From a bacterium MnTg02 (GTDB lineage: Bacteria; Pseudomonadota; Alphaproteobacteria; Rhizobiales; BFAS01): DNA of 40,995 nucleotides. The notes below the pieces were generated by a model that ran no database searches, had not been told where the DNA came from, and was given only the letters and a program-made list of their open reading frames with translations. The stretch lies in NCBI GenBank assembly GCA_008974985.1, contig BFAS01000036.1, positions 1-40,995 of the forward strand, written 5' to 3'. Shown piece by piece: positions 20,009 through 29,415 of the stretch (positions are counted from its first letter, which is position 1; the number at the start of each line of letters is the position of its first letter). Both the position numbers and the translations under genes were made by a program.

Positions 20009-21214
20009 ATGAACACTCTGCGAATTTCGACAACTGTAATCACAATTGGTGTCCTGCTTGCTATTGGGACAGTGCCAACTCTTGGCCAGTCCAAGCTCGT
20101 CGCTGACAGTGCGTTGGCGACCGGCAATAAGGAGTTAGCAGCCGGCAATTACGCGAAAGCGATTAGTGCCTTTACCAAATCCATGACGTCAGAGTCTCTG
20201 TCGACGACGGCACTTGCCAAAGTGCTTTATCAACGTGGCGCAGCCTATCGGAATGACGGCAAACCAGCGCACGCCATTGCTGATCTTACGAAAGCGCTTT
20301 GGCTTAAGAAATTGTCGCCGAAAGATCGTAGCGAAGCTTTGCGCAACCGGTCGCTCGCATACAAAGCTGTTGGCCAGAAGCGGCAAGCGGCTTCGGACTT
20401 AAAACGGGCCGGAAGTCGTCAAACGGCAAGCAAGCCAACGCAAAGCAAACCAACACCGCATTCGCAAAAAAAGGCGGCAAACGGCAGTTGGCAAACGGCT
20501 GTTGCTAGTCAGCCCGCTAAATCAGAGAATAAGGCGTCGAAAACCCGCAAACGTGGCCTAGCAGGATTTATTAGGAAACTGCGATCGCGCGGGAAAGATC
20601 AGCCAAGTGCAACCGCTGTGAAGCCCGCACCTGCGGCGAAAACAGCGTCTGCGTCGCGTTCTGTTTCGAAGACAAAACCAAGCGCGGGAGCGACTGTCAG
20701 CGCGACCAATCCCACGCCGTCCGGTTGGCAGACCGATGTTGCCAAACCGAGCAAACGGAGAGTTTTTGGTTTGGCTTCGCGTGAAGAGCTGTCTTCTGCA
20801 TTTCCTTCGATCTCGACGTTTGACTCCGATGCGCCACAAAGCAGAAACGCCCGCCGCACCCGGACCTCTAAGGTTTCAGCCAAACGCAGTGCCGCTGTTT
20901 CCGGCGGCACCTGGACCGGATCCACGAAAGTCGCAGCGGTCAGCCCTCCCAAAACGACCGCGAACGATCTGTTCACGGGATATCGTATTCAATTGGCGGC
21001 CGTTTCATCCAAAACAGATGCAAAGCAGACTTGGCGTCAGCTGGTCGCCAAGCACAGGACTCTTTTAACCGGGTGGGATCCTGAGTTTCGAAATGTTGCT
21101 GATGGCGGTGCGTATGGCGTCCAGATCGGCCCATTCGCGGACAAGGATGAAACGCAGGCGCTCTGCAAATCGTTCAAAAAGAGCGGTTTGGACTGCTTCA
21201 TCGTCTCGCGCTGA
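20009..21214 (+). CDS. TPR-repeat and SPOR-domain exported protein
   Basis: Signal peptide, TPR-like repeats (AAGNYAKAISAFTKS..., YRNDGKPAHAIADLTKAL), low-complexity basic linker, C-terminal SPOR (YRIQLAAVSSKTDAKQTWRQL...GVQIGPFADKDETQALCKSFKKSGLDCFIV). Confidence 0.78.
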   Translation: MNTLRISTTVITIGVLLAIGTVPTLGQSKLVADSALATGNKELAAGNYAKAISAFTKSMTSESLSTTALAKVLYQRGAAYRNDGKPAHAIADLTKALWLKKLSPKDRSEALRNRSLAYKAVGQKRQAASDLKRAGSRQTASKPTQSKPTPHSQKKAANGSWQTAVASQPAKSENKASKTRKRGLAGFIRKLRSRGKDQPSATAVKPAPAAKTASASRSVSKTKPSAGATVSATNPTPSGWQTDVAKPSKRRVFGLASREELSSAFPSISTFDSDAPQSRNARRTRTSKVSAKRSAAVSGGTWTGSTKVAAVSPPKTTANDLFTGYRIQLAAVSSKTDAKQTWRQLVAKHRTLLTGWDPEFRNVADGGAYGVQIGPFADKDETQALCKSFKKSGLDCFIVSR

Positions 21215-21425
21215 TTTGGAATTGCGTGCGATTAATCCAATTGCCTGTGTGCTGATAATTTTTTCCTGAGATAAGCTATTCTAGAGCCCTTTCAGAGAAT
21301 TCAGAGCCATTCTGACGGATAGAGACGTTCTGACGGATTAAGGGCCTGTTAGCCATTCGGTTAGTGACCGTTCACTGTTTTCGGTTATCCTTGAATCCTG
21401 CTTAAAAAGAATTAGGTCACTTCGG

Positions 21426-22265
21426 ATGGGTACCAAGAAAGATCAAGAAAAGTCACCAGCTAAAGGCGGGCGCGGCCAATCCGGACGAAATGAGGACCAG
21501 CCTGCCAGCCTGGCTAAGCTTGCCGAACGCACCGAGGATACCGCCGAGCCTGGTGTCAGCACGCGATTGCGCAACTATTTTTTCACCGGTTTGATCGTTG
21601 TCGGCCCCGTCAGTATCACGCTTTATATCGTCTGGTGGTTCGTCAATTTGATTGATAACTGGGTGAAACCGCTGCTCCCAGCCATCTACAATCCAGACAC
21701 CTATTTTCAGATTTCGATCCCCGGAATTGGTTTGGTGTTCGCCATTTTCGGCTTGATGATTATCGGAGCACTCACGGCAAACCTGTTTGGCCGGACATTG
21801 CTGAGCTATGGCGAAATGCTGCTTGGCCGTATGCCGGTTGTCCGCAATGTGTACCGGGCCCTCAAACAAATTTTCGAAACCATTCTGTCCCAAAGCAGTG
21901 GCAGTTTTCAACAGGTGGGACTGATCGAGTATCCGCGCAAAGGGCTTTATGCTGTGGTCTTCGTTTCGAAGGCGACGGAAGGCGAGATCGCCGCAAAAAC
22001 CCAAAATGACGACTTGGTGAGCGTATTTCTGCCAACGACACCTAATCCGACATCCGGCTATCTTCTGTTTGTCCCGAAGAAAGACGTCATCGTGCTTGAT
22101 ATGAGCGTTGAGGACGCCGCGAAGATGGTCATTTCGGCAGGTCTCGTGGAGCCGGACGTTCAGACCAAACTTCATAAGCTCGCCGAAGAGCGTCGGCCGA
22201 AGCGCCGCAATGGCCGGACGCACAAGAAGGAACAGGAAAATGTTCCCAAAGCCGAAGCTAGTTGA
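21426..22265 (+). CDS. DUF502 family membrane protein
   Basis: Two TM segments, PVSITLYIVWWFVNLIDNWVKPLLP, GRMPVVRNVYRALKQIFET, FLPTTPNPTSGYLLFVPKKDV. Confidence 0.9.
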   Translation: MGTKKDQEKSPAKGGRGQSGRNEDQPASLAKLAERTEDTAEPGVSTRLRNYFFTGLIVVGPVSITLYIVWWFVNLIDNWVKPLLPAIYNPDTYFQISIPGIGLVFAIFGLMIIGALTANLFGRTLLSYGEMLLGRMPVVRNVYRALKQIFETILSQSSGSFQQVGLIEYPRKGLYAVVFVSKATEGEIAAKTQNDDLVSVFLPTTPNPTSGYLLFVPKKDVIVLDMSVEDAAKMVISAGLVEPDVQTKLHKLAEERRPKRRNGRTHKKEQENVPKAEAS

Positions 22266-22274
22266 GTTGCTAAA

Positions 22275-22345
22275 ACTCTAGCTCTTTGTTTTTACGCATT
22301 TTCCGGGCGCAAAACCGCGCATACTTTTCCTGAAAATGCTCTAGG
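22275..22345 (+). repeat. REP-like intergenic repeat, copy D (lacking the GC-rich internal hairpin)
   Basis: AACTCTAGCTCTTTGTTTTTACGCATTTTCCGGGCGCAAAACCGCGCATACTTTTCCTGAAAATGCTCTAGG; reverse complement aligns with copy C minus its CCCCGCGAAGGCGGGG module. Confidence 0.7.
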
Positions 22346-24449
22346 CTTGAAACAGCCGGATCGCCTCATCGCATTCGAAAAGATATAGAAGAAGCCGGAG
22401 CGCTTCGCCTCGCGCGGTGGAGAAGGTGGGGTCTTGCTCGAGGATGAGTTTGGCGTCATCGCGGGCGACGCTTAAGAGGTCCTCAAAACCCGGCACGTTC
22501 GCCAGTTGAAATTCCGGTATACCACTTTGCCGCGTGCCGAGAACCTCGCCGCCCCCACGCAACCGCAAATCCTCTTCGGCAATGAGAAATCCATCGTCCG
22601 TTTGCCGCATGATTTCAAGCCGGGAGCGCGCTGTCTCGCTCAAATTCGATTGATAGAGCAATAAGCATGTCGATTGTGCTTCACCCCGTCCGACCCTGCC
22701 GCGCAACTGATGCAATTGCGCCAGTCCAAAACACTCTGCGTGCTCAATCACCATCACCGACGCATTGGACACGTCGACGCCGACCTCGATAACGGTCGTA
22801 GACACCAATATGGAAAGCTCACCGGCGGCGAATGCGGCCATCACCGTATCCTTTTCGGTGCCTTTCAATTGCCCATGCACAAGGCCGACGGCTGAGCCAA
22901 AACGTTGTTTCAAATGGGCGTAGCGCTCCTCCGCAGCGGCCAAGTCAATTTTTTGCGACCCTTCCACCAACGGACATACCCAATAAATTTGGGCGTCTTC
23001 GCCCATCGCCCGGCCAACGGCGCTCAATACGTCCTCGAGCCGATCATGAGGGATAGCGACGGTTTTGATTGCTTTACGGCCCGCCGGCTTTTCCGTGAGT
23101 TTGGAGACGTCCATATCCCCATAGTGAGTGAGAAGCAGCGTGCGGGGGATTGGAGTTGCTGTCATCACCAACACATTTGCACCCCCGCCACGGCCCTTGC
23201 TTTGCAAGGCAAGCCGTTGATGAACGCCGAAACGATGTTGCTCGTCGATCACCGCCAAGGCGAGATCCTTGAATTCAACGTCGTGCTGAAAGAGGGCGTG
23301 GGTGCCGATAAGAATATCAATCTTGCCCTCGGCGAGCAGTGTCAGGATCTGCCTGCGGCTCACGCCTTTCTCCCGGCCAGTGAGGAGGGCGAGCCGAAGA
23401 CCGGCCTGATCCGCCCAGGGCTGAAGCGTGTTGAGGTGCTGGCGGGCAAGGACCTCTGTCGGCACCATGAGGGCTGCCTGGGCGCCGGCTTCAACTGCAA
23501 TGGCCATTGCCATTAGGGAGACGACAGTTTTGCCGCTTCCGACGTCACCTTGGAGAAGTCTCAACATCCGATGGGGCGCAGCGATATCGGCGGCAATCTC
23601 CTTCAGCGTCTCTTCCTGAGATGCGGTCAGCGCGAAGGGGAGCGTCTTGAGAATTTTCGCGCGGATATGGCCATCGCCTTCCAGAGCGCGTCCGGCCTCT
23701 TTTTTAAGTGTTGAGCGGACGATCGCGAGTGCAAGCTGGTTGGCGAGAAGCTCGTCATAGGCGAGACGCTGGCGCGGCGGCGCCACCGGAGAAATATCCG
23801 CTTCGTCCTCAGGGCGATGCAGTGCGGTGAGCGACGCGTTTATGTCCGCCCAACCCATTTTTTTGAGCCAAGCGGCGTCTTGCCATTCCGGCAGTTTGGG
23901 CAGTTTTGCAAGGGCTTGCTGAAGTGCTTTTCCAAGAATTTTGCCGGAGAGACCGGCGGTGAGCGGGTAAACCGGCTCGATCAATGGCAACGTCTCGAAC
24001 TCATCCGCATCAACAATATAGTCAGGATGCGGCATTTGCAGTTGATCGCCATAACGCTCGACACGGCCGCTGACATAGCGCAGCGCGCCAACCGGCAGAG
24101 TCTTGGTGAGATAGCGTTTGTCGCCATGGAAGAAAATCAGGTCGAGACGGCCGGACTCATCCTCACATTGAATCCGATAAGGTGCCCGGCTGCGGCCGTG
24201 CGGTGCCTTATGCTTCAAAATCTGGACAGCCAGCGTGGCGATTTGTCCCGGAAAAGCGCCCGCAATTTTTGGTTGATGACGCCGGTCAATGACACCCGTC
24301 GGCATATGCCATAATAGATTGAGTATATGTGGGGTGTGGCCTTCGGCGGGCATGTTGAAAAGTTTTTTGAGCAATACGGAAAAGCGCGGCCCTATCCCGT
24401 CGAGAGTGACCGCGTCGGCAAATAATGGATTAAGAATGGAAGGCCGCAT
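22341..24449 (-). CDS. recG: ATP-dependent DNA helicase RecG
   Basis: LLQGDVGSGKTVVSLMAM, DEQHRFGVHQR, MTATPIPRTL, QLRGRVGRGEAQS. Likely start ATG at 24449 (ORF opens at 24536). Confidence 0.95.
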   Translation of the reverse strand: MRPSILNPLFADAVTLDGIGPRFSVLLKKLFNMPAEGHTPHILNLLWHMPTGVIDRRHQPKIAGAFPGQIATLAVQILKHKAPHGRSRAPYRIQCEDESGRLDLIFFHGDKRYLTKTLPVGALRYVSGRVERYGDQLQMPHPDYIVDADEFETLPLIEPVYPLTAGLSGKILGKALQQALAKLPKLPEWQDAAWLKKMGWADINASLTALHRPEDEADISPVAPPRQRLAYDELLANQLALAIVRSTLKKEAGRALEGDGHIRAKILKTLPFALTASQEETLKEIAADIAAPHRMLRLLQGDVGSGKTVVSLMAMAIAVEAGAQAALMVPTEVLARQHLNTLQPWADQAGLRLALLTGREKGVSRRQILTLLAEGKIDILIGTHALFQHDVEFKDLALAVIDEQHRFGVHQRLALQSKGRGGGANVLVMTATPIPRTLLLTHYGDMDVSKLTEKPAGRKAIKTVAIPHDRLEDVLSAVGRAMGEDAQIYWVCPLVEGSQKIDLAAAEERYAHLKQRFGSAVGLVHGQLKGTEKDTVMAAFAAGELSILVSTTVIEVGVDVSNASVMVIEHAECFGLAQLHQLRGRVGRGEAQSTCLLLYQSNLSETARSRLEIMRQTDDGFLIAEEDLRLRGGGEVLGTRQSGIPEFQLANVPGFEDLLSVARDDAKLILEQDPTFSTARGEALRLLLYLFECDEAIRLFQA

Positions 24450-24636
24450 AGTAGGGCGAGCGGGTAATCGAAAACATTGGTTGAAATTGGTCCGGCATTC
24501 CGGCCGGGTGGGACGCGTTAGGACACAATGACACAAGCTAAACTAGAAGGCTGACAGAGCCCCTTCAGGTCATTATATCATGTGCAGGAGAGGGTGCAGC
24601 CTGAAAACCATAAAGGCTTCTGTAAAATCTAACGGA

Positions 24637-24912
24637 ATGACCAGCGATGCCGATTCATTGATAATCCGCCGCCGACGGGCATTTTACCGTGCCTTTTATC
24701 GTGGCACCAAGGAGATGGATTGGATGCTGGGCCGTTTCGCGGAGGCGGAGTTGCAATCGATGGGCGTGGATGACCTGGGATCATTCGAAAAATTGCTTGC
24801 TTTGCCGGATCCGGATGTCGAGAAATGGCTCATAAATGATCAAAAAGGGGGCGATCAGGATCTCCAGGCAATCGTTAAACGAGTTCGCCGTTTCCACGGA
24901 TTGGAAACTTGA
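24637..24912 (+). CDS. sdhE: FAD assembly factor SdhE (succinate dehydrogenase assembly factor 2)
   Basis: RRRRAFYRAFYRGTKEMDWMLGRFAE...LPDPDVEKWL; between recG and mfd, a recurrent alphaproteobacterial arrangement. Confidence 0.9.
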   Translation: MTSDADSLIIRRRRAFYRAFYRGTKEMDWMLGRFAEAELQSMGVDDLGSFEKLLALPDPDVEKWLINDQKGGDQDLQAIVKRVRRFHGLET

Positions 24913-24958
24913 GCGGGTGTGGCCGGAATGTGGGGCATCGTCAAATATTGGTTGAGCA

Positions 24959-27900
24959 ATGAGTGTTGAAGCGAGCGGTGACCGCACCATGGCGTCGGGA
25001 CGGGTGGAGGGCGCGAAACATATGATCCTGGCCGGAGTCCCGGAAGGATTGGACGCACTTGTCCTTGCTGATCTCGTCCGCAATGAGGAGCAAACAGAAG
25101 CGGGCAAAGCCGCTGTACTTCTTCATATTGCAAGGGACGATAAACGCCTCGCATCGCTCAGAGCATGTCTCAAATTTTTTGCGCCTGGCGTTCGCATCAT
25201 CAGTTTTCCGGCTTGGGACTGTGTCCCTTATGACCGCGTGTCGCCGAACGCCGAGATTTCCGGCCGCCGTATTGCCGCGTTGGCACAGCTTGCGAATAAT
25301 CGCCGGAAACAACCTCTCATCGTTCTAAGCACTGTGAATGCTGTTTTGCAACGCGTACCGCCAAGGGAAACCATCTGTTCTGCCATGTTGCGTCTCAAGC
25401 CCGGCGACGTGACGGGCATGGATGCCCTTGTCCAACGCCTTCAAGCAAGTGGATTTTTGCGCACCGGGACCGTCATGGAACTGGGCGAATTCGCCGTTCG
25501 CGGTGGCATTCTCGATATCTTCCCGCCAGGGCGGGGACGCCCAGTGCGGCTGGATTTTTTCGGCGATACGCTGGAATCGATCCGTGCCTTCGACCCGGCG
25601 ACGCAGCGCACCAGCAGCGCGGTCGAAAAATTAACTCTGCTGCCGGTCTCAGAAATTCCCGGCGGTGGGGATGTGGTGAGCCGTTTCAGGTTACGTTATG
25701 TGGAACTGTTTGGCACGGTGACGCGAGAAGATCCGCTCTATCAAGCGATATCAACCGGGGCCCGTTACCAGGGTGCGGAACATTGGCTGCCGCTTTTCTA
25801 CGAAAAGCTTGAAACCATTTTCGACTATATTCCGGGCGCGACGGTGACCTTCGATCACCTCGCAGAGGATGCGAGAGCGCGCCGTCTCGAACAGGTGCGG
25901 GATCATTATGAGGCGCGGGTTGACGCGCTTGAGCAAAATTCGTTTGGGGCGCCGCCCTATAACCCGGTTCCACCGCAAGATCTTTTTCTTGAGGACCATG
26001 AGTGGAGCTCACTTCTTGAGACCAAGCCGGTCCGCTTCTTTACCGCGTTCGAGGTGCCGGACAAGACCGGTGGTCTTGACGTGATGTCTTTTAAGGGCCG
26101 TCAGGGTAGGGCGTTCGCGGCGGAGCGCAAGACGGATGCCGCTCAAGTTTTCGATGCAGTGACCCGGCATATTCGCGACTTGCAAGCCGCGGGCAAGCAG
26201 GTGGTTATCGCATGTTGGTCGGCGGGGGCTCGGGAACGGTTGAAGGCGCTCTTGGCGGATCATGGTGCTCCTGAAGGGCAACTGGTCGAGTCATGGCAGG
26301 AGGTCTTAAAATTACCGGCTACGCAACTCGCATTTGCTGTGCTTGGCGTTGAGACAGGGTTTGAAACACCGAATTTTGCAATTATCGGCGAGCAAGACAT
26401 TCTGGGCGATCGGCTCATCCGGCGACGGCGCCGCGCCAAACGTGGCAGCGAAGTCTTGTCGGAAGTGGCAAGTCTCGGCGTTGGCGATCTTGTTGTTCAC
26501 GCTGATCACGGGATCGGCCGCTTCGAGGGCCTTAAAGCCATCGAGGCGGCGGGCGCTCCCCACGATTGCCTGGAGCTTATTTATCACGGCGGTGACCGGC
26601 TCTATTTGCCGGTTGAGAATATCGAGCTTTTGACGCGCTATGGCAGCGACGACACTGGCGCCCAACTTGACCGGCTTGGCGGCAGCGGTTGGCAAAGCCG
26701 CAAGGCAAGGCTGAAACAACGCATTCGCAATATGGCGGAAAAACTTCTCAAGGTCGCCGCCGCGCGCGCGTTGCGGGAAGCACCGGTGATGACGCCGCCG
26801 GACGGGCTTTACCAGGAGTTTTGCGCGCGTTTTCCCTACGAGGAAACCGAGGACCAGGAGACGAGCATCGCGGCGGTGCTTGACGATTTGGCGGCCGGTC
26901 GGCCGATGGATCGTCTGATCTGTGGTGATGTTGGCTTCGGCAAAACCGAAGTTGCCCTTCGATCCGCGCTCGTGTCGGTTATGGCGGGCAAGCAGGTTGC
27001 TGTTGTCGTGCCGACGACCTTGCTTGCGCGCCAGCACACGCAAACCTTTTTAGAGCGGTTTCAAGGTTTGCCAGTGCGTATCGCGCAAGTCTCCCGATTG
27101 GTATCGGCCCGTGATCTTGCCACAGCGAAGAAGGATATCGCATCGGGCGAACTCGATATTGTGATCGGCACCCACGCACTTCTCGGCAAATCGATCAAAT
27201 TCGCAGATCTTGGATTGCTGATTATCGACGAGGAGCAGCATTTCGGTGTGCAGCATAAGGAAAGTCTGAAACAAATGCGCGAGGACATTCATGTCCTGAC
27301 GTTGACGGCGACGCCAATTCCCCGGACCTTGCAATTGGCGCTCTCGGGCGTTCGTGAACTCTCGCTGATAACGACGCCGCCCGTGGACCGGTTGGCTGTC
27401 CGCACGTTCGTTACACCGTTTGATCCTGTCATTTTGCGCGAAGCCCTGCTGCGTGAGCGCTATCGCGGCGGACAGAGCTTCTTCGTGTGTCCGCGCATTT
27501 CGGATCTGGATGAAGCAAGCGCCTTCCTCACCGAACATGTGCCTGAATTGAAAGTAGCGCGGGTGCATGGAAAAATCGCGCCCGGTGAGCTTGAGGACGT
27601 CATGAATGCATTTTACGACCGGTCGTATGATGTCCTTTTGTCCACGACGATCGTTGAATCGGGGCTGGATATTCCGACGGCGAATACGCTGATCGTCTAC
27701 CGGGCGGATATGTTCGGCTTAGCGCAGCTCTATCAATTACGGGGCCGTGTTGGCCGGTCCAAAATCCGGGCTTACGCGTTTTTCACAATTCCGGCGAATG
27801 CGAAATTGACGCCTACGGCCGAAAAGCGGCTCAAAGTTTTGCAATCGCTGGATACGCTTGGCGCGGGGTTCTCGCTGGCCAGTCACGACATGGATATTCG

Positions 27901-28498
27901 CGGTTCCGGAAATCTGCTGGGGGAGGAGCAATCTGGCCATATCAAGGAGGTCGGCTTCGAGCTTTACCAGTCGATGCTTGAGGATGCCGTCGCGGCACTT
28001 CGGGGCGGCGATGGTTTGCAGGCCGAGGATCAATGGTCGCCGCAAATTGCCATTGGAACATCTGTGTTGATTCCGGAAAAATATGTTCCCGATCTGCAGT
28101 CGCGCCTCGGTCTTTACCGGCGTCTCTCAAAGATCGAAACGGGAGAGGATATTGAGGAATTTGCGGCGGAGTTGGTCGATAGGTTTGGTGCGCTGCCCGA
28201 AGAGGTCAGACATCTGCTTGATATTGTGCGCATTAAGAGCCTTTGCCGGCAAGCCGGTGTTGAGCAGGTCGACGCTGGTCCAAAGGGTGCGGTCTTCACC
28301 TTTAGAAATAAGAGCTTTGCCAACCCCGAAGGCTTGATCGCCTTGGTGATGGAGAGCCCGGATGTTGTCAAAATTCAACCGGATCACAAGCTGATATTCA
28401 GGGCGAATTGGGAGACGTCCGACGAGCGTCTTGAGGGTACGCGGCTCCTCGTTAAGCGTCTGGCGGACATCGCTAGTGGTGCGAAATGCGCTGCGTAA
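24959..28498 (+). CDS. mfd: Transcription-repair coupling factor
   Basis: GDVGFGKTEVALRSA, DEEQHFGVQHKE, LTATPIPRTLQ, QLRGRVGRS, 1179 aa. Confidence 0.97.
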   Translation: MSVEASGDRTMASGRVEGAKHMILAGVPEGLDALVLADLVRNEEQTEAGKAAVLLHIARDDKRLASLRACLKFFAPGVRIISFPAWDCVPYDRVSPNAEISGRRIAALAQLANNRRKQPLIVLSTVNAVLQRVPPRETICSAMLRLKPGDVTGMDALVQRLQASGFLRTGTVMELGEFAVRGGILDIFPPGRGRPVRLDFFGDTLESIRAFDPATQRTSSAVEKLTLLPVSEIPGGGDVVSRFRLRYVELFGTVTREDPLYQAISTGARYQGAEHWLPLFYEKLETIFDYIPGATVTFDHLAEDARARRLEQVRDHYEARVDALEQNSFGAPPYNPVPPQDLFLEDHEWSSLLETKPVRFFTAFEVPDKTGGLDVMSFKGRQGRAFAAERKTDAAQVFDAVTRHIRDLQAAGKQVVIACWSAGARERLKALLADHGAPEGQLVESWQEVLKLPATQLAFAVLGVETGFETPNFAIIGEQDILGDRLIRRRRRAKRGSEVLSEVASLGVGDLVVHADHGIGRFEGLKAIEAAGAPHDCLELIYHGGDRLYLPVENIELLTRYGSDDTGAQLDRLGGSGWQSRKARLKQRIRNMAEKLLKVAAARALREAPVMTPPDGLYQEFCARFPYEETEDQETSIAAVLDDLAAGRPMDRLICGDVGFGKTEVALRSALVSVMAGKQVAVVVPTTLLARQHTQTFLERFQGLPVRIAQVSRLVSARDLATAKKDIASGELDIVIGTHALLGKSIKFADLGLLIIDEEQHFGVQHKESLKQMREDIHVLTLTATPIPRTLQLALSGVRELSLITTPPVDRLAVRTFVTPFDPVILREALLRERYRGGQSFFVCPRISDLDEASAFLTEHVPELKVARVHGKIAPGELEDVMNAFYDRSYDVLLSTTIVESGLDIPTANTLIVYRADMFGLAQLYQLRGRVGRSKIRAYAFFTIPANAKLTPTAEKRLKVLQSLDTLGAGFSLASHDMDIRGSGNLLGEEQSGHIKEVGFELYQSMLEDAVAALRGGDGLQAEDQWSPQIAIGTSVLIPEKYVPDLQSRLGLYRRLSKIETGEDIEEFAAELVDRFGALPEEVRHLLDIVRIKSLCRQAGVEQVDAGPKGAVFTFRNKSFANPEGLIALVMESPDVVKIQPDHKLIFRANWETSDERLEGTRLLVKRLADIASGAKCAA

Positions 28499-28520
28499 GC
28501 GGCGAATGAGAGTCTGACTG

Positions 28521-29183
28521 TTATTCCGCCGCGCCTTGCTGCGCTTGCTCTGCTGTAATTTGCGTTATCGCCTCGGCAAGGCCTTCCGCGGGCTGAGCAC
28601 CGTTAATCAGGCCCGCATTGGCGATGATAAAGGCAGGCACTCCGCCGATGCCGAGCTTGTGGGCTTCCTCCACTTCGCGTTTGACATCCTCTAAATCCAC
28701 ATCGCTTTGAAGCTTTTGGCAAACCTCATCGCTGTCCAAACCCACATCGCGAGCCGCGCCTGCGAGCACGTCTTTATCGCCAATATCTGCGCCCTCGACA
28801 AAGATGAGCGAGAAGAGCCTCTCAGCGACCTCATTTTGTTTGTTTTCAAGCGTCGCCCAGCGAATGACCCGGTGCGAATCGAGCGTATTGGGAGACTTGC
28901 GAATCTTATCGAAGGCAAAAGCGATGCCTTCCTCAGCACCCGCTTGCTCAACGCGCGCATAGACTTTCTTGGCGCCTTCCTCTCCAAATTTGCGGGTTAA
29001 ATAAAGCTGCCGGTCGATTCCCTCGGGTGGGATCGTGGCATCCAACTGGAACGGATGCCAAAAAATTTCCCTATCGGGCTGGCCCAATATCTCAAGGGCG
29101 CGCTCCAGCCGCCGCTTTCCGATGAAGCACCAGGGACACAATGTGTCCGAGACAATGTCAATGCGAAGCTTTTTTGCAGTCAC
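28521..29183 (-). CDS. DsbA family oxidoreductase (FrnE-like)
   Basis: DTLCPWCFIGKRRLERAL, GIGGVPAFII; GTG start preceded by GGGAGGTGA. Confidence 0.88.
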   Translation of the reverse strand: MTAKKLRIDIVSDTLCPWCFIGKRRLERALEILGQPDREIFWHPFQLDATIPPEGIDRQLYLTRKFGEEGAKKVYARVEQAGAEEGIAFAFDKIRKSPNTLDSHRVIRWATLENKQNEVAERLFSLIFVEGADIGDKDVLAGAARDVGLDSDEVCQKLQSDVDLEDVKREVEEAHKLGIGGVPAFIIANAGLINGAQPAEGLAEAITQITAEQAQQGAAE

Positions 29184-29213
29184 GGGTCGTCACCTCCCAA
29201 CGAGGGCACAATA

Positions 29214-29338
29214 CCAAAGGAAATTATGTTTGACTCATAATTTCCTTTGGCAAGCGCGACTGCGCGGCCCGCACCTTATGGGTGGTCAAGCCTGCGCGGC
29301 GCCTGAACGCCCATCGGTCATTCTCAATGACCGGATGG
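29214..29338. other. Structured dispersed element, copy 1: 15-bp perfect hairpin plus conserved core plus terminal hairpin (candidate ncRNA or palindromic mobile element)
   Basis: CCAAAGGAAATTATG-tttgact-CATAATTTCCTTTGG followed by CAAGCGCGACTGCGCGGCCCGC...GGTCAAGCCTGCGCGGCGCCTGAACGCCCATCGGTCATTctcAATGACCGGATGG; core shared with 40062-40181. Confidence 0.8.
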
Positions 29339-29415
29339 AATAAAGCGAGCATTGGGGCCGCATGCAAGAGCGGAATGTATCCGTTGGCGGTCTTGTGAGG
29401 CGCTTGGCTGTATAT

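Noticed and set aside
21453-22223. 256-aa ORF on the minus strand opposite the DUF502 gene
   Set aside because: Lies fully antisense to a well-supported CDS; composition (His/Asn/Gln-rich) is typical of shadow translation.
22905-23516. 203-aa plus-strand ORF inside recG
   Set aside because: Antisense to recG; no family features.
26312-27043. 243-aa minus-strand ORF within mfd (and similar ORFs at 27050-27568, 25686-26012)
   Set aside because: Antisense shadow ORFs of a strongly supported 1179-aa mfd; no recognisable domain.
29035-29343. ORF ending ...LWQARLRGPHLMGGQACAAPERPSVILNDRME
   Set aside because: Antisense to the dsbA-like gene and then translation of the structured element; the element is better explained as non-coding.
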